Below are positions 1-9,228 of a stretch of 64,000 bases of DNA, piece after piece (the stretch's first letter is position 1; each line of letters opens with the position of its first letter). A program made the position numbers and the translations under genes. Below the pieces are notes generated by a model that made no database searches, had not been told where the DNA came from, and saw only the letters and a list, made by a program, of their open reading frames with translations. Source of the stretch: Alcanivorax sp. S6407. Its GTDB lineage: Bacteria; Pseudomonadota; Gammaproteobacteria; Pseudomonadales; Alcanivoracaceae. Where the stretch lies: the NCBI RefSeq assembly GCF_023016115.1, contig NZ_JALKBH010000002.1, positions 310,001-374,000 on the forward strand. Reading direction: 5' to 3'.

Positions 1-317
1 CGGGGAATGACATGCAGGTGCACATGGGGCACATGCTGATTGGCCTCGCGGCCATCATTGATCACCAGGTTGTGTGCTTTCACCGGCAGACCGGCGCGCT
101 TCTGTGCCTTGATGGTCCGTCGCGCCAGGTCCATCAAGTGACTGGTCATCTCCGTGGAGAGTTCTTCCACCAGAGGCGCATGCACCTTGGGAATCACCAG
201 GCAGTGTCCTTCCCGAACCGGGAACAGATCGAGGATTACCATGGCCCGTTCGTCTTCATAAACCACGCTGGCCGGCAGTTCACCGGCCTGTATCTGACAG
301 AAGATGCAGGGCTTCAT
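1..317 (-). CDS. HIT family nucleotide-binding hydrolase (3' end beyond window)
   Basis: The visible 105 residues form a histidine-triad protein, a family that hydrolyses nucleotide phosphoramidates or dinucleotides in the cytoplasm. The N-terminus has a CIFC zinc-type pair (Cys4, Cys7), and the triad HVPHVHLH lies at residues 95-102, with the nucleophilic His expected at 100. The ATG overlaps the stop of the upstream membrane-protein gene (ATGA), so the two are probably co-translated. The C-terminus lies outside the window. The family call is firm; the substrate cannot be read from sequence. Confidence 0.9.
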   Translation of the reverse strand, partial: MKPCIFCQIQAGELPASVVYEDERAMVILDLFPVREGHCLVIPKVHAPLVEELSTEMTSHLMDLARRTIKAQKRAGLPVKAHNLVINDGREANQHVPHVHLHVIP

Positions 318-673
318 TCCTGTGCTGCCACCTCTGCCGCCAGACGGGATTGCTTGCGGCGCTGGCGCCAGACTTCAAGTGCGGCTACCACCAACGCCAC
401 CACCAGCATGGCCAGCAGCGGACCACCGGCACGCCACAGGCTGATATCTTCCTGCGCCAGCCCGTCAAACAGGGACACCACCCAGGCCGGCGCCCATTCA
501 TCATGCTCGGGAGAAACCGACCAGGGGGTAATCAGCAGCGCGGTCAGCACAATGCGCAGCGGCACCTTGGCCCAGACCCCAAGAGAGCGGGTCAGCCACC
601 ACCAGACAAACAACACCCCTCCGGTACCCACCAGATAGGCAAACCAGCCCCACAGATATGCTTTGGTCGTCAC
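314..673 (-). CDS. Small inner-membrane protein, unknown function
   Basis: This 119-aa protein has a Trp-rich first hydrophobic segment (about residues 5-27), a second around 37-53 and a third around 83-102, followed by a basic/Ala-rich tail (EVWRQRRKQSRLAAE). No catalytic motif is visible. It overlaps the HIT gene by 4 bp and is separated from ycgN by about 40 bp, so it probably belongs to the rnd-ycgL-ycgN transcription unit. I do not recognise a named family. Confidence 0.75.
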   Translation of the reverse strand: MTTKAYLWGWFAYLVGTGGVLFVWWWLTRSLGVWAKVPLRIVLTALLITPWSVSPEHDEWAPAWVVSLFDGLAQEDISLWRAGGPLLAMLVVALVVAALEVWRQRRKQSRLAAEVAAQE

Positions 674-715
674 AACAACTCCTGACTGCTTCAGCCTGTG
701 ATCAACGCCTGAAGA

Positions 716-1168
716 TCACTCGACCCAATGAATAATGTGTTCTTCCCAGTCTTCCTCGGGAATCAGCTGTTCGGATACTACCCGACCCGCTACGCTCTTG
801 CCTGCCTGCTGAACCGATCGTCGGTCGCCTGTGAGCAAGGGGTGCCAGTGCGGCAAAGGCTGACCGTGTGCCCTTAACCGGTACGCGCAGGTCGACGGCA
901 ACCAGTCGGTATTACGGGCCACCGCCTCGGTGACGCGGATGCAATCCGGGACCTTGCTGAAACGCTGATCATACACCCGGCACTGGCATTTGCTGGCGTC
1001 CAGATAGCGACAGGCCAGATTGGTGAAGGCCAGTTCACCGCTGTCTTCATCTTCCAGTTTAACCAGACAGCAGCCTCCGCAGCCATCGCAGAGCGCCTCC
1101 CATTCACGATCCGTGAGCTGCTCCAGTGGCAGCTCCCAGAACCTGTCCCGCAGGGCCTTAGTCGTCAT
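716..1168 (-). CDS. ycgN: YcgN-family cysteine-cluster protein (UPF0260)
   Basis: The 150-aa protein is rich in cysteine: Cys27, 30, 33, 34, 53, 61, 63 and 76 match the zinc/iron-chelating cysteine-cluster (CxxCxxCC) family. The biochemical role is unknown. The reading frame is open further upstream, but the ATG giving [11 protein letters not shown] lies inside the last codons of ycgL, a 11-bp overlap typical of coupled genes, so I chose that start. The order rnd-ycgL-ycgN is also seen in pseudomonads. Confidence 0.85.
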   Translation of the reverse strand: MTTKALRDRFWELPLEQLTDREWEALCDGCGGCCLVKLEDEDSGELAFTNLACRYLDASKCQCRVYDQRFSKVPDCIRVTEAVARNTDWLPSTCAYRLRAHGQPLPHWHPLLTGDRRSVQQAGKSVAGRVVSEQLIPEEDWEEHIIHWVE

Positions 1169-1466
1169 CCATGCCCCGCGGGCGATCCGGGTGACCGGCC
1201 GCAAGGTACAGGTCCTCATCCGGCGGTGGCGGCATCTGCAGATAGAAGCCCTGCTCACGGATCTTGTCCATCACCTGCTGCACATCCGCCCGGGCCAGTG
1301 GGCGTTCCGGAGACAGGATCATGTCGTTGACATGCTCCGGACGACCAAACTGGTTCAACAACGCTTCAGGCAGATCCTTGAGACCTTTCTGGCGATCCAC
1401 GAACAGGTACATGCCCGCCTTCTTGCGGGTCTTGTAAATCGAGCAAAACAGCTTGCCCTGCAGCAT
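1158..1466 (-). CDS. ycgL: YcgL domain protein
   Basis: This 102-aa protein matches the YcgL family: an N-terminal [16 protein letters not shown] segment, then [10 protein letters not shown] and a C-terminal Pro-rich/acidic tail (PPPPDEDLY). It is found beside rnd in many gammaproteobacteria; its role is unknown. The start ATG overlaps the rnd stop (TGATG). A TTG one codon upstream is less likely. The 3' end overlaps ycgN. Confidence 0.88.
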   Translation of the reverse strand: MLQGKLFCSIYKTRKKAGMYLFVDRQKGLKDLPEALLNQFGRPEHVNDMILSPERPLARADVQQVMDKIREQGFYLQMPPPPDEDLYLAAGHPDRPRGMDDD

Positions 1467-2539
1467 CAAAGTAACTCCAGCAACGGCTTGGTTATCACGT
1501 CTTCACGCCAGCCGGTCAACGGCTCCGGCACCCGCTCCGGGTGTCGAATCAGGGACTCCAGCCAGCGTCGGCGCATCAGTACATCCGGCTTCAGCCCCAC
1601 ACTCTCGGCAATCTGCCCCACTTTGCCACGCAGAGCCTTGGCCAGTTTCTTTTCTCTAGCGTCTGGCGGCCCGGGCAACGGCGGTGGTGGTGGCACCTGC
1701 TGACCTTCAGCGATCAGGGCCAGCAACGCATCGCCATCGCGGCGAATGCTTTTCGGGTGCAGCCCCACATCGGCCAGCATGCCCCGGTCGCTGCGGCGGG
1801 CGCGGGCCAGATCCAGCAACTGGGCATCCTTGATCACGAAACTTTTCGGCAGGTTGCGCTGCCGGGCCATCTTATTGCGCCAGGGGGCCAGCACTGACAA
1901 CACAGCCCGGGCATCATCCGGCAGCAACCCGGCGCCCTTGACACCCCGCCAGGCATCTTCGGGTAACTCTTCGCGGCTGGCCTGCGCCAGCAGTCGCTCG
2001 CACTCCTCTTTCCACCAGTCCATCCGGCCCTGGCTGGCCAGCCGCTCACGGAGAATATCGGCCACTTCCGGCAGATACTTCACATCGTCCTCGGCGTAAT
2101 GCAGCTGCTCCTCGCTGAGCGGCCGCTTCAGCCAGTTGGTGCGGGTCGCCCCCTTGGGCAATTCCACTCGCAGCAGCATCTGCACAATCTTCTGGTATCC
2201 CAGCTGCATGTCCTCACCGGTGAGCGCAGCGGCAATCTGGGTATCCTCGATGGCCTCCGGATAGGCGCCGGTAAAGCTGGCAATGGCCTCCAGATCCTCC
2301 GAGCAGGCATGCATTACCAGGGTGTGCTTGCTGAACAGGGGGGCCAGCACGGCGGGGGTAACCCGTGGTGTGTCGATCAGGCGGATCTCCCGGCCATCGT
2401 GGACCTGAACCAGCGCCAGTTCGGGCCAGAAGGTGCGCTCACGCATGAACTCCGTATCCAGATAAACCGGGCTGCCGGGGGCCAGGTCTGCCAGCCAGCC
2501 GCCGAGCGCGTCATTTGTGTCACACCAGAGATAAGCCAT
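1466..2539 (-). CDS. rnd: Ribonuclease D
   Basis: This 357-aa 3'-5' exoribonuclease trims tRNA and other structured RNA precursors in the cytoplasm. The DEDDy exonuclease motifs are visible: Asp28/Glu30 (LDTEFMRER), Asp82 (CSEDLEAI) and Tyr148/Asp152 ([10 protein letters not shown]). They are followed by HRDC-type helical domains in the C-terminal half. An upstream in-frame ATG exists, but the start at [10 protein letters not shown] has a GGCGGA ribosome site and fits the family. It is the first gene of the rnd-ycgL-ycgN unit. Confidence 0.93.
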   Translation of the reverse strand: MAYLWCDTNDALGGWLADLAPGSPVYLDTEFMRERTFWPELALVQVHDGREIRLIDTPRVTPAVLAPLFSKHTLVMHACSEDLEAIASFTGAYPEAIEDTQIAAALTGEDMQLGYQKIVQMLLRVELPKGATRTNWLKRPLSEEQLHYAEDDVKYLPEVADILRERLASQGRMDWWKEECERLLAQASREELPEDAWRGVKGAGLLPDDARAVLSVLAPWRNKMARQRNLPKSFVIKDAQLLDLARARRSDRGMLADVGLHPKSIRRDGDALLALIAEGQQVPPPPPLPGPPDAREKKLAKALRGKVGQIAESVGLKPDVLMRRRWLESLIRHPERVPEPLTGWREDVITKPLLELL

Positions 2540-2711
2540 GAATCCGCCTGAAACTGAATTGGGGTCGATTATACGGGCTCGGGCGGTCACATTTCAGCAA
2601 ACCGGGAAAGTAATCGTATACCCCGATGAAATATGGCTGGCCAATGCTCAATTTTCCGGCCGTTTTCTGCTAACCTTTGCGCCGCACTGAAACCCGCACA
2701 GGAAACACCGC

Positions 2712-3458
2712 ATGAGCACGAAACTGGTACTGGTCCGCCATGGCCAGAGCGTTTGGAACAAGGATAACCGCTTCACCGGCTGGAAAGACGTGGATCTGAC
2801 CGAGCAAGGCCGCGAGGAAGCCCGCAAGGCTGGCGAACTGCTGAAAGAAGCAGGCTTTGAATTCGACGTGGCTTACACCTCCGTGCTCAAGCGCGCCATT
2901 CGCACCCTGTGGACCATCATGGACACCATGGACCAGATGTGGATCCCGGTGATTCGTGACTACCGCCTCAACGAGCGTCACTACGGCGCCCTGCAGGGTC
3001 TCAACAAGGCCGAGACCGCCGAGAAGTACGGTGATGACCAGGTACTGATCTGGCGTCGCAGCTACGACACCCCGCCGCCGAAAATGGAGCGTGATGACGA
3101 GCGTTATGCCGGCAACTTCCGGGTCTACAAGGACCTGAACGAAGAGCAGATCCCCCTGTCCGAAAGCCTCAAGGACACCGTGGACCGCTTCATCCCCTAC
3201 TTCGAGAGCGACATCAAGCCCGCCATCGAATCCGGCAAGCAGGTGCTGATCTGTGCCCACGGCAACAGCCTGCGAGCCCTGGTGAAGTACCTGGGTGACA
3301 TCTCCGACGAAGAGATCGTGAAGCTGAACATCCCCACCGGGGTGCCCATGGTCTACGAGCTGGATGACAACCTGAAAGCCGTGAAAAACTACTACCTGGG
3401 CGACGCCGAGGAAGTGGCCAAGGCCGCCGAGGCAGTAGCCAACCAGGGCAAGGCGTAA
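2712..3458 (+). CDS. gpmA: 2,3-bisphosphoglycerate-dependent phosphoglycerate mutase
   Basis: This 248-aa glycolytic/gluconeogenic enzyme interconverts 3- and 2-phosphoglycerate through a phospho-histidine. The RHG motif holds catalytic His10 ([12 protein letters not shown]). The [11 protein letters not shown] segment and a second His ([10 protein letters not shown], about residue 184) complete the active site. A GGAAA ribosome site precedes the ATG. The gene is divergent from rnd and ends in heptamer repeats and a strong terminator. Confidence 0.95.
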   Translation: MSTKLVLVRHGQSVWNKDNRFTGWKDVDLTEQGREEARKAGELLKEAGFEFDVAYTSVLKRAIRTLWTIMDTMDQMWIPVIRDYRLNERHYGALQGLNKAETAEKYGDDQVLIWRRSYDTPPPKMERDDERYAGNFRVYKDLNEEQIPLSESLKDTVDRFIPYFESDIKPAIESGKQVLICAHGNSLRALVKYLGDISDEEIVKLNIPTGVPMVYELDDNLKAVKNYYLGDAEEVAKAAEAVANQGKA

Positions 3459-3460
3459 TT

Positions 3461-3492
3461 ACGCTGGACGCCTGAGGCACGATGCCTGACGC
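3461..3492. repeat. Degenerate heptamer repeat after gpmA
   Basis: Directly after the gpmA stop, units ACGCTGG, ACGCCTG, AGGCACG and ATGCCTG, then a partial ACGC, run in a 7-bp register. They resemble the CGCCTGA units downstream of gap (21563) and around dnaX (18151). Confidence 0.6.
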
Positions 3493-3530
3493 AAAAAAGC
3501 CCGCCCCGGGAAACCGGGGCCGGCTTTTTT
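3493..3530 (+). terminator. Rho-independent terminator of gpmA
   Basis: A GC-rich hairpin (GCCCGCCCCGG / CCGGGGCCGGC, loop GAAA) is flanked by A6 and T6, so it can also act on the other strand. Confidence 0.88.
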
Positions 3531-3532
3531 GT

Positions 3533-3571
3533 GAGCCGCGCTGCGGCTGCATCACGCTTCACGCGGCATGC
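3533..3571 (+). repeat. Post-terminator repeat element, copy 1
   Basis: The core GCGGCTGCATCACGCTTCAC begins right after the terminator T-tract. Related copies occur at 40665 (minus), 42810 (minus) and 63639 (plus), each immediately distal to a terminator and in the same orientation relative to transcription. Confidence 0.75.
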
Positions 3572-3580
3572 AAAACCCAC

Positions 3581-3697
3581 AAACACCGGCCCTCGCTGTC
3601 GCCCGGATCGCTTGCAGGCAAGCTCCCACAGATGAGAAAAGCGCCGGTGTTTGTAGGAGCCTTGCTTGCAAGGCGATCCGAGCCCAGGCGAGGGAAA
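3581..3697. repeat. REP-like inverted pair
   Basis: Two REP-like units, GGATCGCTTGCAGGCAAGCT and the opposing GTAGGAGCCTTGCTTGCAAG, are joined by complementary arms AAACACCGGC (3581-3590) and GCCGGTGTTT (3643-3652). Related units are at 30235, 30395 and 42655. No transposase is nearby. Confidence 0.7.
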
Positions 3698-3700
3698 TGG

Positions 3701-3811
3701 TTACAAGTTACGAGTTACGAGTTACGAGTTACGAGTAGCAAGTTTCGAAAACCAAAGCCCGAAAGCTCATTCTGTTTGGCCTTTCGCAACTCGAAACCCG
3801 TTACTCGCTTC
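3701..3811. repeat. Inverted pair of heptamer arrays (TTACGAG type)
   Basis: The left array (3701-3749) has seven 7-bp units: TTACAAG, four TTACGAG, TAGCAAG, TTTCGAA. The right array (3784-3811) reads TCGCAAC, TCGAAAC, CCGTTAC, TCGCTTC and is roughly its reverse complement, so the pair could fold into a large hairpin just beyond the RND gene's stop. Confidence 0.75.
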
Positions 3812-3818
3812 TGCCCCT

Positions 3819-6800
3819 CTACAGATGCTGCGGCAACTCCCCTTCTTCCTTGTTGCCGTGATCCTGTCGGCCGGCTTCCCACGCCGAGCGTAGCACCGGG
3901 TCCTCATAGGGATTACTGGCGCCCCACCAGGCGGTGAGTTGACCGCGTTCGTAGGCCACTTCCACCGTGTCGATCTCGGAGGCTTCCGGGGCTCGCCAGC
4001 GGGCCTGCCAACGCTGATAAGCGACGCGGATGTCATGGCCGATGACCAGCAGGCAGGGCACCAGCAACAGGCTCACCAGGGTGGCAAACAGCACCCCGAA
4101 AGCCAGGGCCACCGCCATGGGAATCAGGAAGCGCGCCTGGACGCTGGTTTCCAGCATCAACGGGGCAACCCCGGCAAAGGTCGTGATCGAGGTCAGCATG
4201 ACCGGGCGCAGCCGGCTGCTGACACCCTCCACCACCGCGTCACGTAACGCCTTGCCCTTTTCCTTGAGTTCGTTGATGGCATCAATCAGCACCAGGTTGT
4301 CATTCACCACCACGCCACTGACCGCAATCACCCCCACCAGCGACCACAGCGTCAGGCTGTAGCCCAGCAGGAAGTGGCCAAGGAAGGCCCCCACCATGCC
4401 GAAGGGAATGGCCGCCATGACCAGCAGCGGCTGACCGTAACCACCGAACAGCACCGTCAGCAGGAAGAAGATCGCGGCCAGCGCGATCAGATAGCTGATC
4501 GACAGATGATCGAGGAAGTCCTGCACCGCAGCCTGCTTGCCGGCCACCGTCCAGCCAGCCTCTTCATCACCCGCCATCATCGGATCCAGCAAGTTCTCCT
4601 GCAGGCGCTGCATCACCAGCCCCGGCGAGGTGGTGTGCTCATCCACGAAGGCACTCACGGTAGCACTGCGGCGCCCGTCGTAGTGGCTGATCATGGCCGG
4701 GGCCTGACGGCGGGAAAGATCGGCCACCGCAGACAGCAGGGTCATCTCGCCGTCCGGCAACTTCAGCGGTAGTTGTTCAAGATCAGTGAGATTGCGACTG
4801 TCCCCGGCGGCAAGCCGCAACATCACCGGCACCTCCTGATCCTGCTCGAACCAGCGATCCAGTTCGATACCGTGGAAGGCATTGCGCACCTGGGCGCCCA
4901 CTTCCTCGGCACGCAACCCTGCCAGTCGTCCCTCTTCTCGCAGGTTGATCTCGACGATGGTGCGTTTGGCATGGAGGTTGTTCGCCACTTCATGCACCCC
5001 CTCCATTCTCGACAGGGCCAGCGCGGCCTGCTCACTCATCCGTTGCAGGGTTTCCAGGTCGGAATGGAACAGGTTCAGGTGAATATCCGGTTTCACCGCC
5101 ATCAGGCTGGCATGGAACTTCACCGACAAGGCATCCGCTATGGGGCCATGCAACTCCCGCCAGCGCGTGGCCAGTTCCCGTGGCGACAACTGCCCGGTAT
5201 CGCCACTGATCGCCAGGGTGACCCGCACCCGGAATCGGGCTCCCGGATCCTGGGCGTTGGAGGTCTTCTGGCGTACTCCCTGCTCGGCAAAGATGGCATC
5301 CACCGCCACCGGCGACTGGGCCATATCCAGCGCCTCTGACAGGCGCCGCGCCGAGCCTTCAAGTTCCTGTACTTCACGCACCAGACGCGCATCCCCGGTA
5401 CCTTGCGGGAACACCACCTCGGCCATGACGCGATCCCCCTCTACCCGGGAAAACAGCACCATGGTCAACCAGCCACTGTTCACCAGCGCGCAGCAGAACA
5501 GGAACAGACCGACAAACACCACCACCAGCACGTAGCGCCAACGCAGGGCGAGACGCAGCATCGGGCGGGCCCGATAATCCAGCCAGCGCTCCAAGCCGTC
5601 ATTGATTCGATTCGACAATCGTTCTGACTTGAGCCAGATACCGCGGGGGGGGCGGCCATGGCTGAGGTGAGCCGGCAGGATCCACAGGGATTCCACCAGT
5701 GACAGCACCAGAATGGCTATGGAGACGATGGGAATCACCCGCATCAGCGCGCCTTCCGGGCCGGGCAGAAACAGCAGCGGAGCAAACGCAAATATCGTGG
5801 TCAGCACCGCAAATAGCAGCGGCTTGGCCACTCGCTGGGCGCCAGTGACCGCCGCCTCTGGGCTTGCCAATCCTCCGCGACGCTGGTGATCAATGCTCTC
5901 GCCCACGATCACCGCATCATCCACCACAATCCCCAGCACCAGAATGAAGGCGAACAAGGAGATGGTATTGAAGGATTCCCCCAGCAGCGGCAACAGGGCG
6001 CAGGCACCCAGCATGCACACGGGAATCCCCAGGGAAACCCACCCTGCCAGCCGCAGGGTCAGAAAGACCGCCAGCATCAGGGTCAGCAACACCAGCCCCT
6101 GCAGGGCGTTACGCCACAACAGGTTGGAGCGCTCCTGGAACTGGCGCGCATCATCATTCCAGATCCGCAGGGTGACACCACGAGGCAACTCGCTTTCTGC
6201 CATCCACTGCTTCACCGCATTCGCCACCGCCAGTACATTCTGGTCACCGACCCGGTAGACATCCAGCGCCACCGCCGGCTGGCCATCCAGCCAGGCAGCC
6301 TGGTTGTCACGGGAGAAGCCATCTTCCACCCGAGCCACATCTCCCAATCGCAGCATGTCGCTCTGATCGGACTGGCGAATGGCCAGTTGTTCATAGGCCT
6401 GAACACTACCGGGCTGCTGGCCGGTCTGCAGCAGCCAGTCGCCGCGCTCGCTACGCAGCAAGCCCCCGGCAATCCGTTGCACACTCTGCGAGGCCGCTGC
6501 CGCGATACCGTCGAGGGTCAGCTGAAAACGATACAGGTCATCCCTATCCACCTGCAGAGACATTTCCCGGTCCGGCAGGTTTTCGATATCCACACTGGAG
6601 ATCGCTTCGTGATTGAGCAGCTGGCGACGGGCCTTCTGCGCTAGCTGGTAGATGTCCTTGCGTGACAGGTGACCGCTGACCAGCAGCCGCACCACCCGGT
6701 TACGCACCACCAACTCCTGCACCCTCGGGCGCTCTGCTCCCCGGGGAAGATTATCCAGCCCCTCCAGGCGGGTGCGGATCTGTTCCAGCACTGCCCGGGT

Positions 6801-7103
6801 ATCGTGGCCTTCCACCACATCCAGCTGCACCGAGCACAACCCTTCACGGGATTCGCTGATCAGCTCGGTGCCGCCCTCCACGTCATCAATGGCGGTTTCT
6901 ACCGGTGTACACACCAGCGACTCCACCATTTCCGGGGTCGCCTGGGGCCAGGCCACATAGATACCGACGCGATCCAGCGGCACATTGGGCAGGGTTTCCT
7001 GACGGGTATTGGGGATGGCCAGCAGGCCCGCCAGCAGCAGCGTCATCATCAACAGATTGGCCACTGCGCTATTGCCGGCAAACCAGGCAATGGAACGATT
7101 CAT
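3819..7103 (-). CDS. RND-family (AcrB-type) efflux transporter
   Basis: This 1094-aa inner-membrane proton antiporter has the two-fold RND layout: TM1 at about 11-30, a large periplasmic loop, TM2-6, a second loop, and TM8-12. The TM4 proton-relay signature GIVVDDAVIVGESI lies at about residues 388-401, and the second repeat carries SGVVVNDNLVLIDA. With the fusion protein encoded just upstream (ATGA overlap) it should form an exporter needing an outer-membrane TolC-type partner that is not in this window. It is the last gene of the GH3/GNAT operon, which suggests export of that pathway's product rather than general drug efflux. Confidence 0.92.
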   Translation of the reverse strand: MNRSIAWFAGNSAVANLLMMTLLLAGLLAIPNTRQETLPNVPLDRVGIYVAWPQATPEMVESLVCTPVETAIDDVEGGTELISESREGLCSVQLDVVEGHDTRAVLEQIRTRLEGLDNLPRGAERPRVQELVVRNRVVRLLVSGHLSRKDIYQLAQKARRQLLNHEAISSVDIENLPDREMSLQVDRDDLYRFQLTLDGIAAAASQSVQRIAGGLLRSERGDWLLQTGQQPGSVQAYEQLAIRQSDQSDMLRLGDVARVEDGFSRDNQAAWLDGQPAVALDVYRVGDQNVLAVANAVKQWMAESELPRGVTLRIWNDDARQFQERSNLLWRNALQGLVLLTLMLAVFLTLRLAGWVSLGIPVCMLGACALLPLLGESFNTISLFAFILVLGIVVDDAVIVGESIDHQRRGGLASPEAAVTGAQRVAKPLLFAVLTTIFAFAPLLFLPGPEGALMRVIPIVSIAILVLSLVESLWILPAHLSHGRPPRGIWLKSERLSNRINDGLERWLDYRARPMLRLALRWRYVLVVVFVGLFLFCCALVNSGWLTMVLFSRVEGDRVMAEVVFPQGTGDARLVREVQELEGSARRLSEALDMAQSPVAVDAIFAEQGVRQKTSNAQDPGARFRVRVTLAISGDTGQLSPRELATRWRELHGPIADALSVKFHASLMAVKPDIHLNLFHSDLETLQRMSEQAALALSRMEGVHEVANNLHAKRTIVEINLREEGRLAGLRAEEVGAQVRNAFHGIELDRWFEQDQEVPVMLRLAAGDSRNLTDLEQLPLKLPDGEMTLLSAVADLSRRQAPAMISHYDGRRSATVSAFVDEHTTSPGLVMQRLQENLLDPMMAGDEEAGWTVAGKQAAVQDFLDHLSISYLIALAAIFFLLTVLFGGYGQPLLVMAAIPFGMVGAFLGHFLLGYSLTLWSLVGVIAVSGVVVNDNLVLIDAINELKEKGKALRDAVVEGVSSRLRPVMLTSITTFAGVAPLMLETSVQARFLIPMAVALAFGVLFATLVSLLLVPCLLVIGHDIRVAYQRWQARWRAPEASEIDTVEVAYERGQLTAWWGASNPYEDPVLRSAWEAGRQDHGNKEEGELPQHL

Positions 7104-8275
7104 CGGGTTACGCTCTCTGTGGCCCGCCCTTCAACCATGCTGGCCAGATCGGCGCCCGGCGGGCGGGGGTTGATCTGCATGCCTTCCAGCAGCTGCAGGT
7201 CGCCGGCGAGTACCACCTGGGTCTGGCTGCTGACCCCGTCGTGAACATAAAGATGATCGCTGTCGTGATGCAGAACGGCCACCGCCTGGCGGCGCAGACG
7301 CTTGTCATCATCCAGTACCCAGATACTGCCTTCCCCCGCCTGGGCAGAGCGAGGCAATACGGCCACGGCCGGTGTCGCCGCACCGCGCAGCTCTGCCTGG
7401 ACCAGCACCCCCGGCTCCAGCGGCAACGTCTGTTCGAAATTCTCCACCTGTACAATCAGGTGCATCATCTGGTTGCGGTTGAGCCCCCCCTCACGGCGCA
7501 CCACCCGCCCCTGCCACTCGCCATCCTGACCAGCGAAGCGACCCCGCAGGACCGCATCCACCTGCTGCAGGGAGCCATCATCACCGGGCACAATTCCGAG
7601 CAGGGCCAGCCAGTCGTCACGTACCGGCAAACGCACTTCTACCAGATCTTCCTGATAAAGCAGCCCCAGTGACGCACCGGCCTGTAGATGCTGACCGGGC
7701 ATGACCTTGACGCCCTTCAGACGACCACTGATAGAGGCCACCAGCTCGGTCTGCTCCAGCTGGCGCTGGGCCTGACGCAGGCCCGCCTGGGCGGCGGCGA
7801 GACGACTGCGCGCTTCATCCATTTGCGGCTCGAAACGACCCAGTGCGGAAGAGCGGCTGGAGCCACCGGCCACCCGGGCACGGGCACGGGTTTCCGCCAC
7901 GTGCAGCCGGGCTGCATGGACGGCATTCTGCTGGGCTACCACTTCCAGTTCGAACGGCTCCGGGTCCAGACGCAGCAGCACCTCACCCGCCATCACCCGG
8001 CCACCGTCGGCAAATGCCGGGGAAACTTCCTCCACCCGGCCAGACACCTCCATACTCAGCGGCAGCTCGTGGCGAGCACGCACCAGTCCCTGGGTGTAGA
8101 CCGGAATGACCACATCCCGCCATTCCACTTGCCAGGTATCCAGCGACAACACATTGTCATAACGCTTGATCACCGGCTGGGCCGGGGGGACCAGGTAGAG
8201 GGAAACCACGGCCGCCCCCATGGCAAGTGCCGCGGCCAGGGCCACCAGGGTGCGCAAACTGATGGGTAATTTCAT
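7100..8275 (-). CDS. RND efflux membrane fusion (periplasmic adaptor) protein
   Basis: This 391-aa HlyD-family adaptor has an N-terminal anchor (about 8-29), a barrel-sandwich lead strand (MEVSGRVEEVSPAFADGG), a coiled-coil hairpin rich in Ala/Arg/Glu (about 115-175), the second lipoyl half (ASISGRLKGVKVMPGQHLQAG) and a beta-barrel. The frame is open about 100 codons further upstream, but the ATG at MKLPISLRTL overlaps the stop of the preceding gene (ATGA) and starts the hydrophobic anchor, so I chose it. It would link the RND pump to an outer-membrane channel. Confidence 0.9.
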   Translation of the reverse strand: MKLPISLRTLVALAAALAMGAAVVSLYLVPPAQPVIKRYDNVLSLDTWQVEWRDVVIPVYTQGLVRARHELPLSMEVSGRVEEVSPAFADGGRVMAGEVLLRLDPEPFELEVVAQQNAVHAARLHVAETRARARVAGGSSRSSALGRFEPQMDEARSRLAAAQAGLRQAQRQLEQTELVASISGRLKGVKVMPGQHLQAGASLGLLYQEDLVEVRLPVRDDWLALLGIVPGDDGSLQQVDAVLRGRFAGQDGEWQGRVVRREGGLNRNQMMHLIVQVENFEQTLPLEPGVLVQAELRGAATPAVAVLPRSAQAGEGSIWVLDDDKRLRRQAVAVLHHDSDHLYVHDGVSSQTQVVLAGDLQLLEGMQINPRPPGADLASMVEGRATESVTR

Positions 8276-9228
8276 GACTCGGCTTCCAGCCCCTTGATCC
8301 ATTGTTGCAGGCAGCGTTCTGCCTCCGTATTGCCCGCCCCCAACGACGGATGCAGCTTCAGCGACAGGCTCATGCGGCCATTCGCTATCAGCACGCCGTT
8401 GGCCACCGGATGGGTAGGACTGCCCGGTCCACAGCAGGCAAACACGGTATCCTCCGCTAACCCGGCCGAGGCACAATCGAGCTGCCACTCCCCCAGACTG
8501 GACAGCGAGCCCAGATGCCCGGGGCCGGACAACAAGTGCTTGCAGATCCAGTTCACGCCGCGCTGGCCTACCCATCGGCCAATGCGGGCCATGTGCCAGT
8601 AGCGCCAGTGCACATTGGCTTTCAAATGATCACGAATGGCCTGATCAACCTGGGCCGGAGTATCACCGTCATCCACTACCAGATAAAACGCGCTGGATAG
8701 ATTCATCTCCTGACGGGGAATCGCCACACTGCCGCGCATGTTCACCGGGAAACACCAGCTGCCCGCCTGAGGGGTGAGCAACAGGGTTTGCGAGACGGCA
8801 CGATGCAAAGCCACCAGCAGAAGACTGTTCACTGATACCCCAAGACGCTCTGCACGCTGGTACAGGGCACGAGTCTGGGCCTGGTCCAGCCATTGCACCA
8901 CCGGGTCCGGGACGGTCTCACCGGGAGTACCAAAGGCCCGCCATTGCGGCTCCACCGCTTCACGAGACTCAGGCAAGCTCTGCCAACGCCGCCAGAAGGG
9001 CGGAGGCTTGCGGTAGCGGGCCTCTGGAATGGGAGGGGCATCCATGCCCAGAGAGCGGGCAAAAGACAGCATGCCCCCCACTCCGTCCGCATCACGATGA
9101 CGCTGATAAACCGTGCGCCGTTCGCCGGTGATCGGGTTGATGGCCATGAATTCGGTGCGGTCTGCCACTCCCAGGCGGGCACGGGCGCGATACCACATGC
9201 CGATATAGTCGGTCGCCGTCGCGTTCAT
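8272..9228 (-). CDS. Condensation-domain-like acyltransferase (CAT superfamily), short
   Basis: The 318-aa protein resembles the later part of the condensation/PapA-type acyltransferase fold: a SVNSLLLVALHRAVSQ helix, a CFPVNMRGS segment like the PVNxR motif, and a C-terminal NGRMSLSLKLHPSLG strand followed by a helix ending WIKGLEA. The HHxxxDG catalytic motif of such domains is not visible and the length is well below the usual 430-450 aa, so it may be an N-terminally reduced or non-catalytic partner. It overlaps its neighbours by 4 bp on both sides. The family call is by pattern only. Confidence 0.55.
   Translation of the reverse strand: MNATATDYIGMWYRARARLGVADRTEFMAINPITGERRTVYQRHRDADGVGGMLSFARSLGMDAPPIPEARYRKPPPFWRRWQSLPESREAVEPQWRAFGTPGETVPDPVVQWLDQAQTRALYQRAERLGVSVNSLLLVALHRAVSQTLLLTPQAGSWCFPVNMRGSVAIPRQEMNLSSAFYLVVDDGDTPAQVDQAIRDHLKANVHWRYWHMARIGRWVGQRGVNWICKHLLSGPGHLGSLSSLGEWQLDCASAGLAEDTVFACCGPGSPTHPVANGVLIANGRMSLSLKLHPSLGAGNTEAERCLQQWIKGLEAES

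Noticed and set aside
12-638. Plus-strand frame over the HIT and membrane-protein genes
   Set aside because: It is antisense to two genes with clear motifs and coupled starts; its composition is that of a shadow frame.
3581-3811. Possible insertion-sequence remnant downstream of the RND gene
   Set aside because: No transposase fragment or terminal inverted repeat pair with target duplication; the repeats are explained as REP-like and heptamer families.
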